Shown piece after piece: positions 32,790 through 43,402 of a stretch of 64,000 nt of DNA. Where the stretch lies: assembly GCA_041398705.1 (NCBI GenBank), contig JAWKUI010000003.1:186001-250000 (forward strand), in the 5' to 3' direction. Position 1 is the first letter of the stretch. Each line of letters begins with the position of its first letter. The translations under genes and the position numbers were made by a program. The notes under the pieces are model-generated. The model made no database searches and was not told the DNA's origin. It worked only from the letters and a program-made list of their open reading frames with translations. Origin of the DNA: NORP259 sp041398705. Its GTDB lineage: Bacteria; Planctomycetota; UBA1135; GCA-002686595.

Positions 32790-35700
32790 TCAGTGGGCGC
32801 GACCCGCTTCGATTTGGGCGCGGATCTCAGGGTGCTCGTCGAGCCAGCGCTCGTCGGCATCGTGTTTTGAACCGGCGCCCCCTTTGACGAGGGCATAGGC
32901 GGCGGGAACCACGAGCAAGGTGAAGAAGGTACTCGCGATGATGCCGAAGACGAAGGACCACGCCAGGCCCGAGAAGATTGGGTCGAACACGATCACCCAC
33001 GCGCCCATCACCGCGGCGGCGGCGGTCAGCACGATCGGCCGCAGGCGCACGGCGCCGGCGAGCACGCAGGCTTCCTTGACGGGCATGCCCTTCTCGACGT
33101 TCTGTTCGATGAAATCGATCAGGATGATCGAGTTGCGCACCACGATGCCGGCCAGGGCGATCAGGCCGATCATGCCGGTGGCGGTGAAGAAGATCGGGTT
33201 CTCGAAGGCGCCGACGGAGCCGCCCATGATCTTGTTCAAGATCCAGAAACCCGGGAACACGCCGATCATCGTCAGCGGGATGGCCAGCATCATCAGGGCG
33301 GACAGCAGGAACGAGCCGGTCTGGGCCACCAGTAGGATGTAGATGCCCGCCAGGGCGGCCGCGAAGGCGATGCCCATGTCGATGAACACGTCGAGGGTCA
33401 CTTGCCACTCGCCTTCACCCGCGAAGTCGACTTCGTAGCCGGGGGGCAGGGGGTTCTCCTCGAGGTCCGCCTTGAGGGCGAAGACCGCATCCACCGGGCT
33501 CTTGCCGATGGCTTCACCCGTCACGTACTGCACGTCGCGCAGGTCCTTGCGGTAAAGGGCCGGCCGTTCTGACTCGCCTTGGGTGGTGACCAGGTCCGCC
33601 AGGGGCACTTGCTCGCCGCTCGCCGAGGGCACGGACAGGGCCAGCAGATCCTGCTCGGTGCTGCGGTCCTTGCGGGGCAACTCGAGTTCGATCGGCAGGG
33701 CATAACGCTCGCCCGGCGTATGCAGCACCCCCGCCGGCGCGCCGGAGAGGGCCAGGGTCAACGTGTCGACCACGTCCTTGGGCGCGACGCCGCGCAGGGC
33801 CGCTTTCTGGCGATCCACGAGGAAGCTGCGCTTGCTGCGTGCGGTCTCGAGATAGCTGTCCACATCGCGCAGGTACGGCACGGCCTGGAAGCGGCGCTCC
33901 ATGTCGTGCACCACCGCGATCGCTTCCTCTTCGGTGGCGTCGTCGGGGCTGTAGACCTCGGCGACGACCCCCGCGAGCACCGGCGGGCCGGGCGGCGGCT
34001 CGACGATCGAGATGCGCACGCCGTGGCGGGCGGCGATCTCTTCGAGGGCGGGGCGCACGGCCAGGGCCATGGCGTGGGCCTGTTCGGCGCGTTCGTGGCG
34101 CGGCATCAGGTTGACACGCAGGTCGCCTAGGTTCTCGCCGCGGCGCAGGAAGTAGTGCCGCACCATGCCGTTGAAGTCGTGCGGCGACGCATGGCCGGTG
34201 TAGACCACGACATCGGTGACCTCCGGCGTCTTGACCAACTCGCGTGCCAGCTCCTGCATGGCCCGTTCGGTGGTCTCGAGCGGCATGCCCTCGGGACCGT
34301 TGACGATCACCTGGAACTCGCTCTTGTTGTCGAAGGGCAACATCTTGAGCGGCACCATGCCGAACGCGGCCATGCCGACCGATCCGAAGAAGGCCAGGGC
34401 CACCGCGCCGAGCATGGCGTAGGTGCGGACCTTGCTCGCCAGGAAGAAGCCGGCGAGTTTGGCATACCCTTGCAGCAGCGGTCCTTCGATCGCGTGTTCG
34501 TCGTGGTGTTCGCCGGGTTTGACACTGTTCTTGAGCAGGTGGTAGGTCGCCCACGGTGTGACGGTGAACGCCACCACCAGCGACAGGAACATGGCCACCG
34601 GCACGTTGAACGGCATGGGGCGCATGTACGGGCCCATCATGCCCGACACGAAGAACATCGGCAGGAAGGACACCATCACCGCCAGGGTCGCCAGGATCAC
34701 CGGCGGCCGCACTTCGTCCACCGCCCGCAGGGTGGCGCGTTTGGGGGGCAATTTGCCCAAGGACAGGTGCCGGTGGATGTTCTCCACGTCGACGATCGGG
34801 TCGTCGACGATCAGGCCGAGGCTCAGGATCAGCGCGAACAGGGTCACGCGGTTGATCGTGTAGCCCACAACTAGGTCGGCGAACAGGGTCACCGCGAGAG
34901 TCAGGGGCACGGCGAGCGACACGACGAAGGCGCTGCGCCAGCCCAGCGACGCGCCGACGAGCACGACGATCGTGCCCACGGCGATCAGCAGGTGCCCGAC
35001 GAGCTCGTTGACCTTCTCGTTGGCGGTTACGCCGTAGTTGCGGGTCACCCAATAGTCGATGCCAGCCGGGCGCAGTTCTTCGTGCAAGGCCTCGAAACGC
35101 TCGAGGGCGGCGGCGGCCACCTGAACGGCGTTGGTGCCCTTGCGCTTGGCGATCGAAAGGGTCACGGCGGAGCGGAAGCTGCCGTCGATCTCTTCGGCGG
35201 TCACTGGATCGCCTTGGTGCACGGCCGCGGCGCTGGGGCCGAACAGCAGGTGGGTATAGGTCTCCGCCTCGGCGGGGCCATCGAGCACGGTGGCTACATC
35301 GCGGAGGAAGATCGGCTGGCCGTCGGAAACGGTCAGCACCAAGCTCTCGACGTCGCCGGCTTCTTTGAGGAAGGGACCGACTTCGACCACCTCGACCGAG
35401 CCGGGGGTATCGAGCGAACCGCTGCGGGCATTGGCGTTGGCCGATTGCAGGGCGCCGCGCACGATGATGGGGGACAGGCCCCGGGCGCCCAGGCGCACGG
35501 GATCGAGTTGCACGCGGATCGCGCGGCGCTGGCCGCCGTGCACTTCGACGCGCGCCACGTCGGGTACGGTCTGCAGGCGCGCGGCCAATTCATCGGCATA
35601 ACGCACTAGGCGCGGATCGCCCGCTTCGGCGCTGTGCAACGTGAGCGCGAGCACCGGCACGTCGTCGATCTCTACCGGCTTGATGATCCAGTTGAGGACC

Positions 35701-36110
35701 TGCGGCGGCACGCGATCGGCGTTCGAGCGCAGCTTGTTGTAGACGTTGAGCAGGGCCTTCTCGCGGTCTTCGCCCACCTCGAAACGCACCGTGACCATGG
35801 CGCGGTCGGGGTAGGAAGTCGAGTAGACGTGCTCGACGCCCGGGATCTCCATCAGCAGGCGCTCGAGGGGCTCGGACGCCAGGCTGCGGGTCTCCTGGGC
35901 CGAAACGCCCGGGGTCTCGACGAAGATGTCGATGAAGGGCACCACGACCTGCGGGTCTTCCTCGCGCGGGGTGGCGAGCAGGGCCACGGCGCCCATGGCG
36001 ACGCACAGCAGGATCAGCAGGATCGAGAAGTTGCTGTCCAAAAAGGCCCGCACGATGCGGGTGGACAAGCTGTTGGGCTCTTCGAAGCCCTGCGCGTGGT
36101 GGCGGCTCAC
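32790..36110 (-). CDS. RND family efflux transporter permease
   Basis: A 1106-residue inner-membrane pump of the RND superfamily with the expected duplicated architecture: helix near residues 30-48, a large periplasmic loop, a six-helix bundle, and the same again. The proton-relay region is LGLIVDDPIVDVEN (about residues 430-445) with paired Asp. The sequence resembles HAE1-like multidrug pumps more than heavy-metal CusA. The ATG overlaps the stop of the adaptor gene (ATGA). With the upstream adaptor and TolC-like genes it should form a tripartite exporter spanning both membranes. Substrate cannot be read from the sequence. Confidence 0.93.
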   Translation of the reverse strand: MSRHHAQGFEEPNSLSTRIVRAFLDSNFSILLILLCVAMGAVALLATPREEDPQVVVPFIDIFVETPGVSAQETRSLASEPLERLLMEIPGVEHVYSTSYPDRAMVTVRFEVGEDREKALLNVYNKLRSNADRVPPQVLNWIIKPVEIDDVPVLALTLHSAEAGDPRLVRYADELAARLQTVPDVARVEVHGGQRRAIRVQLDPVRLGARGLSPIIVRGALQSANANARSGSLDTPGSVEVVEVGPFLKEAGDVESLVLTVSDGQPIFLRDVATVLDGPAEAETYTHLLFGPSAAAVHQGDPVTAEEIDGSFRSAVTLSIAKRKGTNAVQVAAAALERFEALHEELRPAGIDYWVTRNYGVTANEKVNELVGHLLIAVGTIVVLVGASLGWRSAFVVSLAVPLTLAVTLFADLVVGYTINRVTLFALILSLGLIVDDPIVDVENIHRHLSLGKLPPKRATLRAVDEVRPPVILATLAVMVSFLPMFFVSGMMGPYMRPMPFNVPVAMFLSLVVAFTVTPWATYHLLKNSVKPGEHHDEHAIEGPLLQGYAKLAGFFLASKVRTYAMLGAVALAFFGSVGMAAFGMVPLKMLPFDNKSEFQVIVNGPEGMPLETTERAMQELARELVKTPEVTDVVVYTGHASPHDFNGMVRHYFLRRGENLGDLRVNLMPRHERAEQAHAMALAVRPALEEIAARHGVRISIVEPPPGPPVLAGVVAEVYSPDDATEEEAIAVVHDMERRFQAVPYLRDVDSYLETARSKRSFLVDRQKAALRGVAPKDVVDTLTLALSGAPAGVLHTPGERYALPIELELPRKDRSTEQDLLALSVPSASGEQVPLADLVTTQGESERPALYRKDLRDVQYVTGEAIGKSPVDAVFALKADLEENPLPPGYEVDFAGEGEWQVTLDVFIDMGIAFAAALAGIYILLVAQTGSFLLSALMMLAIPLTMIGVFPGFWILNKIMGGSVGAFENPIFFTATGMIGLIALAGIVVRNSIILIDFIEQNVEKGMPVKEACVLAGAVRLRPIVLTAAAAVMGAWVIVFDPIFSGLAWSFVFGIIASTFFTLLVVPAAYALVKGGAGSKHDADERWLDEHPEIRAQIEAGRAH

Positions 36111-37156
36111 GGGATCAGCACCTCTTCGCCGGCCTCGAGTCCGGTGAGGATCTCGATGCGACCGTCATGGGACTTGCCGGTGGTGATCGTGGTGGGGGCG
36201 AGGCGGCCGTCTTGCACGAGTTGTACCCGTTGCAACTGACCGACCTGACGCACGGCGGCGGCGGGCACGACCAGGGTCTCCCGTTCACCGACCAGCACTT
36301 CCAAGCGCCCGAGCATGCCCGGCAGCAGATTCTGACCGCCGGCCAGCTCCAGGTGCAGGGTCACCGTACCCGTGCGGGGATCGGCGGCGGGCAGGATGCG
36401 GGTGAGCGTGGCGTTGCGGGCTTTGTCGGGGAAAGAAACCTCGAGGCTTTGGCCCACTTGCAGGCGCGCGGCGAGTTCCTCGGGCACCGCGGCGGCGAAA
36501 CGCAGCCGGTCGGGGCGGTAGAGGAACAGCAGGGGTTGGCCCGGGCTCGCGAGGCTGCCGGGATCGGTGCTACGGCGCAGGACGAGGCCAGAGAAGGGAG
36601 CTTGAAGGCTGTACCACTCGAGGGCGGTGCGCGCTTCTTCCACCGCGTCGGACGCCTGATCTTCCATGGCCTGGGTCGCGTCGCGTTGGGCGCGCGCGGA
36701 CTCCCACTCTTGCGCGGTCAGCGCTTCGGCGGCGCGCAGGCGTTCCGCCCGGTCGAAAGCCAGTTTCGCTTGCAGCGAGTTCGCTTGGGCGGTCTGCAGG
36801 TTGGCCATGGCCTGGGCTAGGCGCGTCTGGGCGGCTTTGTCGTCGAGTTGAATCAGGGACTGACCGGCGGCGACTTGGTCGCCCTCGCGCGCGGCCACTT
36901 CGAGCACGGTGGCCATCACGCGGCTCGAGATCTGGGCGGGGTCGACCGCTTCGACGAAGCCGGGGTAGGTACGCGACTCGGGCAGCACCGCGAGCATGGC
37001 CTTGGCGGTCTTGGCACCGGGGGGCACCTGTGCCAGGGCGGGCACGGCGTGGGTGTCGTGTTCGGGCCGGAAGATCTTGCCCTGGAACTTCAGCAGGGCC
37101 AGCACGAGCAAGGCGAAGAGCAGCAGGATGAAGGCGCGACGCAGATGGGTTTTCAT
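36107..37156 (-). CDS. RND efflux periplasmic adaptor (membrane fusion protein)
   Basis: A 349-residue HlyD-family adaptor. An N-terminal anchor (residues 8-23) precedes a barrel-sandwich half (VMATVLEVAAREGDQVAAGQSL), a coiled-coil hairpin rich in Ala, Gln and Arg (about 100-165), the returning lipoyl half (LQAPFSGLVLRRSTDPG) and beta-barrel parts. It links the RND pump to the TolC-like outer membrane channel. Both ends overlap neighbouring genes by four bases, so the three are translationally coupled in the order channel, adaptor, pump. Confidence 0.92.
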   Translation of the reverse strand: MKTHLRRAFILLLFALLVLALLKFQGKIFRPEHDTHAVPALAQVPPGAKTAKAMLAVLPESRTYPGFVEAVDPAQISSRVMATVLEVAAREGDQVAAGQSLIQLDDKAAQTRLAQAMANLQTAQANSLQAKLAFDRAERLRAAEALTAQEWESARAQRDATQAMEDQASDAVEEARTALEWYSLQAPFSGLVLRRSTDPGSLASPGQPLLFLYRPDRLRFAAAVPEELAARLQVGQSLEVSFPDKARNATLTRILPAADPRTGTVTLHLELAGGQNLLPGMLGRLEVLVGERETLVVPAAAVRQVGQLQRVQLVQDGRLAPTTITTGKSHDGRIEILTGLEAGEEVLIP

Positions 37157-38573
37157 GGCAGCAATCCGGTGGCACCGGCCAGGCGGGCTTGGGCGATCTG
37201 GACCTGGAAACGGGTGGCGACGAGGTTGACCTGCGCGCGGCGGCGGGCGTCCTCGGCTTCGAGTACATCGGTGACGGTGGCGCCGCCCGCATCCTGGGCT
37301 TCGGCCACGATGCGGTAGGCTTCGGACGCGGTGTCGACGGCGGTGGAGGCCAGTTCGAGTTGCACCTCGGCGGCCTGGAGGGCGCTCAAGGCACCGCGCA
37401 CTTCGGCCTGCACCTGGTTGCTCAGGGTATCGAGCTGGGCGCGCGCGGCCAGTACCTGGGCACGCGCCATCGCTTCACCGGCACGGGTGCGCTTCGAAAA
37501 TGGCAACACGACTCCCAGGCCATAGGCGTAGGAATCCTGATCGGTATCGAGTTCGAGCGTATCGCTATCGAAGCCGTAGGTGCCGAAGGCGCGCACCTGC
37601 ACCCCGCCGGCCCGGCGCGCGGCGTCGTATCCCGACTGCGCCGATTGCCAGGCGGATTGGGCCGCCTGCAGATCCTGGCGCTGATCGAGCGCCAACTCGA
37701 TGCAACCCATGAGGTCGCGGGTGGGGGGCTGGGGCACTTGCCAGGCATCGCCCTCCTCCGCCAAGGCCAACGGTGCATCGGCGCGGCGCGCCATCAGGCG
37801 GTTGAGGCCCGTGTGCGCGGTCTCGGCCTGCAAGCGGGCTTGGGCGGCGTCCTGGCGGGCCTGGGCCAGGCGCACCTGCAGCCGCAGCACGTCGGCTTTC
37901 AACGCGGCACCTTCGGCCCGGCGGCGTTCGGTGGTCTCGAGGCGTTCCCGCACCACGGCGATGCTCTCGTTCACCACGACCTCCATGGCACGCGCCGCCC
38001 GCAGACCGTACCAGGCCTGCACGCCAGCCGTGCGCAGGGCCTGATCGGCGTGGCGCATTCCGGCGGCGGCACCGGCGCTGCGTTCGTCCGCGCTGCGCTG
38101 GCGGGCGCTGCGATCGGCGGACCAGAGCAGCCAATCGACGCGCACTTCCTCACGCCAGTTGTCCGTGTGCCCCGGGTCGGGGTCGAAGCCTCCTGCGAAG
38201 TCCACGGCGCGCTGGTTCATCAGCATGCCGAAGGCCATCGCGGGGTTGTTGGTAGCGCCGTAGTTCAGTCCGAGCGACCACTCCGGCCAGTTGGCGGCCT
38301 GTTCCATCGCCACGCCGGCTTCGGCTCCAACCAGACCGGCGCGGGCCAGGTCGAGGTTCGGGTTGGCCGCGGAGATGCGATCGAGGATCTGCGCCAGGGT
38401 CCAGGTGTCCGGTTCGGCGGCCTGGGGAATGGCAGCAGATTCGACCGTGGGGAAACGGCCTGGGCAAGGGGTTGCCGGCCACGCCAGGCATGGGGTGCCG
38501 AGGGCGCCTGACAGGCACCCAGGGCCGCCCAGCCGGCCAGGGCGGTCAGCAGGCGGGAGGAGCGGAGATTCAT
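37153..38573 (-). CDS. TolC/NodT-like outer membrane efflux lipoprotein, apparent frameshift near 38450
   Basis: The coding frame from about 38440 down to 37153 encodes a TolC-family protein: two outer membrane efflux repeats (first from TWTLAQILDRISAANPNLDLA, second around MGCIELALDQRQDLQAAQSAW) with long Ala/Gln-rich helices. That frame has no usable start. A lipoprotein signal MNLRSSRLLTALAGWAALGAC begins at ATG 38573 in a different frame. One extra base in the GGGG run at 38449-38452 would join them into a continuous protein reading through AVSPTVESAAIPQ, so a one-base deletion, real or from assembly, is likely. The 3' end overlaps the adaptor gene by four bases. Confidence 0.75.
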
Positions 38574-38633
38574 GGTCTCCAGTTTGGAGGCACCGGGGCG
38601 AATGAGGTTCCCGGAGGAGGCGAAAATAGAGCA

Positions 38634-38666
38634 CCGCGGCCACGCCTTTGGGGGGCGTGGCCGCGG
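38634..38666 (-). terminator. Strong hairpin after the cheR gene
   Basis: CCGCGGCCACGCC (38634-38646) pairs with GGCGTGGCCGCGG (38654-38666), a 13-bp perfect stem. It lies seven bases past the CheR stop and before the efflux operon, separating two minus-strand transcripts. No strong T-run follows. Confidence 0.55.
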
Positions 38667-38672
38667 GTGGGA

Positions 38673-39485
38673 TCACTCGCGCACGAATGCGCCTGGGACC
38701 AGGGGTTTCAGGCCCGGCAGCTTGCCGGCGGCCCCCTCCGAACTGCCGATGATCAAAAGCCCATTCGGCCGCAGGAGTTTCATCATGCGGGTGAGCAACC
38801 GCGCTTTGGTGGGCGGGTCGAAGTAGATCATCACGTTGCGACAGAAAATCACGTCGAAGGGACCCTTCATCGGCCAATCGCCCATCAGGTTGAGCAGGCC
38901 GAACGAGACCAGGCGCGTGAGCTCCGGCTTGACCTGGAAGCCGCCCGGCTGCGCGATGAAATGCCGTTTCAGGATCTCGCGGTCCAGGCCCTCGAGTTGG
39001 CGGGGGGTATAGAACGCCCGCTTGGCCTCGCCGAGAACCGTCTGGGAAAGATCCGTGCCCAGGATGCGCACGTCGAGGTTCTTCAGGTTCGAGAACTCGT
39101 CCTGCAGCACCATCGTCAGCGTATAGGGTTCGCTGCCGTTCGAACAGGCCGCCGACCAGATCCGCAGCTTGCTTCCGTTGCGCGGGTTGTTGCCGCCGTT
39201 TTCCGAGCGCAGGTGATCGACCAGGCAGCGGAAGTGGTCGGCTTCGCGGTAGAAGCTCGTGTGGTTGGTCGAAAGGGCGTCGAACAGGGGCAGCAGGGCC
39301 TCGGTACTGGCTTGCGCCATGTCGAGGAGCTGCTCCACGTTCGAATAGTGCCCCTTCCGGAGCAACTGCGTCAGGCGGTTCTCCACCAGATCGCGTTTGC
39401 GATCGGTGATGTCCAGCCCCCAACGCTCATAGGCGAGCTTGGTGAGGCTGGAGAACTGCGAGTCCGACAGAAGTTTGGCCGACAT
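38673..39485 (-). CDS. cheR: CheR-type chemoreceptor methyltransferase
   Basis: A 270-residue CheR. The N-terminal helical domain (MSAKLLSDSQFSSLTKLAYE) precedes the SAM-binding domain with IWSAACSNGSEPYTLTM, LDVRILGTDLSQTVL and FDVIFCRNVMIYFD. It transfers methyl groups from SAM to receptor glutamates. It lies three bases after the CheW gene and belongs to a CheW/chemoreceptor/CheR group; no CheA, CheB or CheY is present in the window. In the usual GEEPY motif the first Glu is Ser here. Confidence 0.92.
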   Translation of the reverse strand: MSAKLLSDSQFSSLTKLAYERWGLDITDRKRDLVENRLTQLLRKGHYSNVEQLLDMAQASTEALLPLFDALSTNHTSFYREADHFRCLVDHLRSENGGNNPRNGSKLRIWSAACSNGSEPYTLTMVLQDEFSNLKNLDVRILGTDLSQTVLGEAKRAFYTPRQLEGLDREILKRHFIAQPGGFQVKPELTRLVSFGLLNLMGDWPMKGPFDVIFCRNVMIYFDPPTKARLLTRMMKLLRPNGLLIIGSSEGAAGKLPGLKPLVPGAFVRE

Positions 39486-39488
39486 GGT

Positions 39489-40019
39489 TCAGGCGCTGAG
39501 GCGCGGCGAGTGCTTACGGATCGAGTTGCCCATCAGGCAGTCGATATCGAGGATCGTCACGACCTTGGAATCCTGGGGGCGCTCGGCGAGACCCATCACC
39601 GAACCCTCGGGGAGGTGCGATTGCATCTCCGGCGGGTTCTGGATGGCCGACTCGGCGAACGGACGGATTTCGGTCACGCTGTCCACGATGCAGCCCACAA
39701 GGCGGGTCACGTCGGACTCTTCGGTATCCTGGCACTCGGCCACCACGATGCTGGCGTTGCGCGACTCCTGGTGCGGCGTGTTCGCCACCAGGGAGCTCAT
39801 GTCGACCACCGGCAACATGCGGCCCCGCAGGGAGACCACACCGAGCAGGTGGCCGCTGGCGCCAGCCAACGGGGTGATCGGGAGCCCGGCCACGATTTCC
39901 CGCACACGCAAGAGCGGTACGGCGTATTCCTGACCGGCCAGGTCGAAGGTGAGGAACTCACGGGTTTCGACCGAGCTGGTGGCGCCCTTTGCAGAGGCGG
40001 TATCAGCAGGTTGCTTCAT
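39489..40019 (-). CDS. cheW: CheW-like chemotaxis coupling protein
   Basis: A 176-residue single CheW domain after a short flexible N terminus. Typical stretches are FLTFDLAGQEYAVPLLRVRE, GVVSLRGRMLPVVDM and GCIVDSVTEIRPF. CheW links receptors to the CheA kinase. The start is set by GGAGGG (40028-40033) 8 bases before the ATG at 40019; an upstream TTG in the same frame includes that site and is unlikely. It follows the chemoreceptor gene by 15 bases and precedes CheR by 3 bases. Confidence 0.9.
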   Translation of the reverse strand: MKQPADTASAKGATSSVETREFLTFDLAGQEYAVPLLRVREIVAGLPITPLAGASGHLLGVVSLRGRMLPVVDMSSLVANTPHQESRNASIVVAECQDTEESDVTRLVGCIVDSVTEIRPFAESAIQNPPEMQSHLPEGSVMGLAERPQDSKVVTILDIDCLMGNSIRKHSPRLSA

Positions 40020-40027
40020 GGGAGTTC

Positions 40028-40033
40028 CCTCCA
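40028..40033 (-). promoter_or_regulatory. Shine-Dalgarno site of cheW
   Basis: On the minus strand GGAGGG lies 8 bases before the ATG at 40019 and decides the CheW start. Confidence 0.6.
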
Positions 40034-40034
40034 A

Positions 40035-41876
40035 TCAGAAGCTGGCCAGGTCGTCGTCGCTGAAGCTCGCCATGAAGGCCTCGTCGTTGCGAGAGACCTT
40101 GGGCTGGCTGGGCAGCGGGGCGGCGGGAGACGGTTGGCTGCGGCGCGTCGGGGCGGGGCGACCCGCGGAGCGGCGACCCGCACCCAGTTGGTCCGAGGTC
40201 TCGAAGCGGGCGATGTAGCCGCGCATCGTGCTGGCCTCGCGCTCGGCATCCACCGAGGTGCTCGCCAGCTCTTCGGCCGCAGCCGCGTTCTGCTGGGTAG
40301 CGTGCTCGAGGTCCGAAACGCCCTTGGTGATCTGGTTCAGACCCTGCTCCTGCTCACCACTGGCGGCGGAGATCTCGCTGAGCAGCGCGTTCACCTTTTT
40401 GGTGGTTTCCACGATTTCCTGCAGGGACTCGCCGACCACGGCCGCGATGCTCACGCCGCGGGCGGCGCGCTCGTTGGCCTGGGCGATCTTCTGCGAGGTG
40501 GTCTTCGCGGCATCCGCGCTGCGCTGGGCCAGGCCCCGCACTTCTTCGGCCACCACGGCGAAACCCTTGCCCGCTTCCCCGGCGCGCGCGGCTTCCACCG
40601 CGGCGTTCAGGGCCAGCAGGTTGGTCTGGAACGCGATGTCGTCGATCACCTTGATGATCTCGGAGACCTCGGTGCTGGAAGCCTGGATTTCCTCCATGGC
40701 GCCCGACATGCGATGCATCTCTTCGCTGCCTTTGACGGCGACGGCCTGGGCTTCGCTCGAGAGCGAATCGCCGCGGCGGGCGCTGTCGGCGTTCTGGCGG
40801 GCCATGCCGGCGATCTCCTCGACCGCGGCGGAGACCTCTTCCAGCGAAGCCGCCTGCTCGGACGCGGAGTTCGCGAGCTGCTGGCTGGCCGAGCTGATCT
40901 GCTTGGCACTGGTGTCGATGCGCTCGGAACCCGAGCCGAATTGGCTGATCGTGCTCTCCAGCTCCTCAAGGAAGGAGTTGAAGGAATCCGCGAGCATACC
41001 CATGTCGCCTTGGCCAGCGTCGGTCACGCGGGCGTGCAGTTGGCCCTTGACGGCGTGGTCGAAGCCCTTGAGCACGGAATCCAGCGGACGCGCGAAGGAG
41101 CGGCGCAGGTTGTAGATGAACAGGAAGATGCCGGCGATGGCGATCGGCAGGGTCCAGGCCAAACCGTTCGTCAAGAAGCTGGCGACCTGCTTGTCGACCC
41201 TGTCCATGGGCATGACAACTTCCCATGCACCGTGGTAGTCGCCTTCGCGCCAGCCTTCCATAGTGAAGCCCAGCACGTCTTTGCCGTCCCCGTCCGTATC
41301 CCAACGGTTACCCGGGTTGCCGTGACACATCATACACGAGCGGCCCAGTTTGATGGCGCGCATGTAGTGGAGGTTGTTCGTGGACTCGTCGATCGCAAAT
41401 ACGCTGGTGCCTTCCCCGGAGGCGACCTTGCGGTTCAATTGCGTAAGGAGATCGTGACGGAAGGTGTCCGGTTCGGGTTCGTTGTCCGGGTTGCGCGCGT
41501 CGAAGGCGGAGACGTGAAACTCCAGTCCCTCCTCCTCTGCGGCCTTGGCAGCCGATTTCCATCCGACGATGACCGGAATGGCGTTGAAGAAGCGGGAGTC
41601 TTTGTAGTCCTCGCCATGCTCCATGCGTTGCTCGAGATCCGCTTGCAAGCTCACCAAGTCGATGCTCTTGTCATCGACAAGGTGCCCTGCGTAATCCTTG
41701 GTTTCTTCAGCAATGGCGGTAAAGGCCGCCGCTTCGTCCACAAGAGACTGCTCCGCTGAAGCCTTATAGCGGGTCATGAACACGGTGTAGTTCAGCGCGA
41801 CCGTGATAATGAGGATCGTCACCATGAAGGTGATGACTTTGGTCGAGAGCCGGGCGGATCGGAAGCGGTTAAGCAT
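40035..41876 (-). CDS. Methyl-accepting chemotaxis protein with periplasmic c-heme (DUF3365-type) sensor
   Basis: A 613-residue chemoreceptor. A first transmembrane helix (about 14-34) leads to a periplasmic sensor of about 195 residues with CMMCH at residues 181-185 in a DUF3365-like context, so a c heme is expected. A second helix (about 237-256) is followed by HAMP and the MCP signalling domain with the conserved hairpin tip DIAFQTNLLALNAAVEAARAG. After a Pro/Arg/Ser linker the protein ends DEAFMASFSDDDLASF, an acidic aromatic tail that might tether CheR or CheB. It heads a receptor-CheW-CheR operon downstream of a two-component pair. Redox, oxygen or nitric oxide sensing is inferred from the heme. 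Confidence 0.9.
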   Translation of the reverse strand: MLNRFRSARLSTKVITFMVTILIITVALNYTVFMTRYKASAEQSLVDEAAAFTAIAEETKDYAGHLVDDKSIDLVSLQADLEQRMEHGEDYKDSRFFNAIPVIVGWKSAAKAAEEEGLEFHVSAFDARNPDNEPEPDTFRHDLLTQLNRKVASGEGTSVFAIDESTNNLHYMRAIKLGRSCMMCHGNPGNRWDTDGDGKDVLGFTMEGWREGDYHGAWEVVMPMDRVDKQVASFLTNGLAWTLPIAIAGIFLFIYNLRRSFARPLDSVLKGFDHAVKGQLHARVTDAGQGDMGMLADSFNSFLEELESTISQFGSGSERIDTSAKQISSASQQLANSASEQAASLEEVSAAVEEIAGMARQNADSARRGDSLSSEAQAVAVKGSEEMHRMSGAMEEIQASSTEVSEIIKVIDDIAFQTNLLALNAAVEAARAGEAGKGFAVVAEEVRGLAQRSADAAKTTSQKIAQANERAARGVSIAAVVGESLQEIVETTKKVNALLSEISAASGEQEQGLNQITKGVSDLEHATQQNAAAAEELASTSVDAEREASTMRGYIARFETSDQLGAGRRSAGRPAPTRRSQPSPAAPLPSQPKVSRNDEAFMASFSDDDLASF

Positions 41877-42070
41877 GGTGGGGTTGCAGTTGGAGGGGAT
41901 CTTTGGCGGCCAGGGCCGCCAGGTTCGATGAACAGATCGACTGAGCTCCCGCTCGTATCGGGTGCGATCGGTTCTCCCCTGAGACGATTTGCGACTCTGA
42001 CCCGGATGGGAGACTCGCTGGCCAAAGGAAGCTGCAATAAAATCGCGAAAGGCGCCCGTGGCGCGCGGAT

Positions 42071-43398
<1,328 letters not shown>

Positions 43399-43402
<4 letters not shown>

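Noticed and set aside
37153..39423. 756-residue frame joining the TolC-like body to sequence opposite CheR
   Set aside because: Residues before the TolC body are a shadow of CheR. A proper lipoprotein signal exists at 38573 in another frame, so a frameshift is the better explanation.
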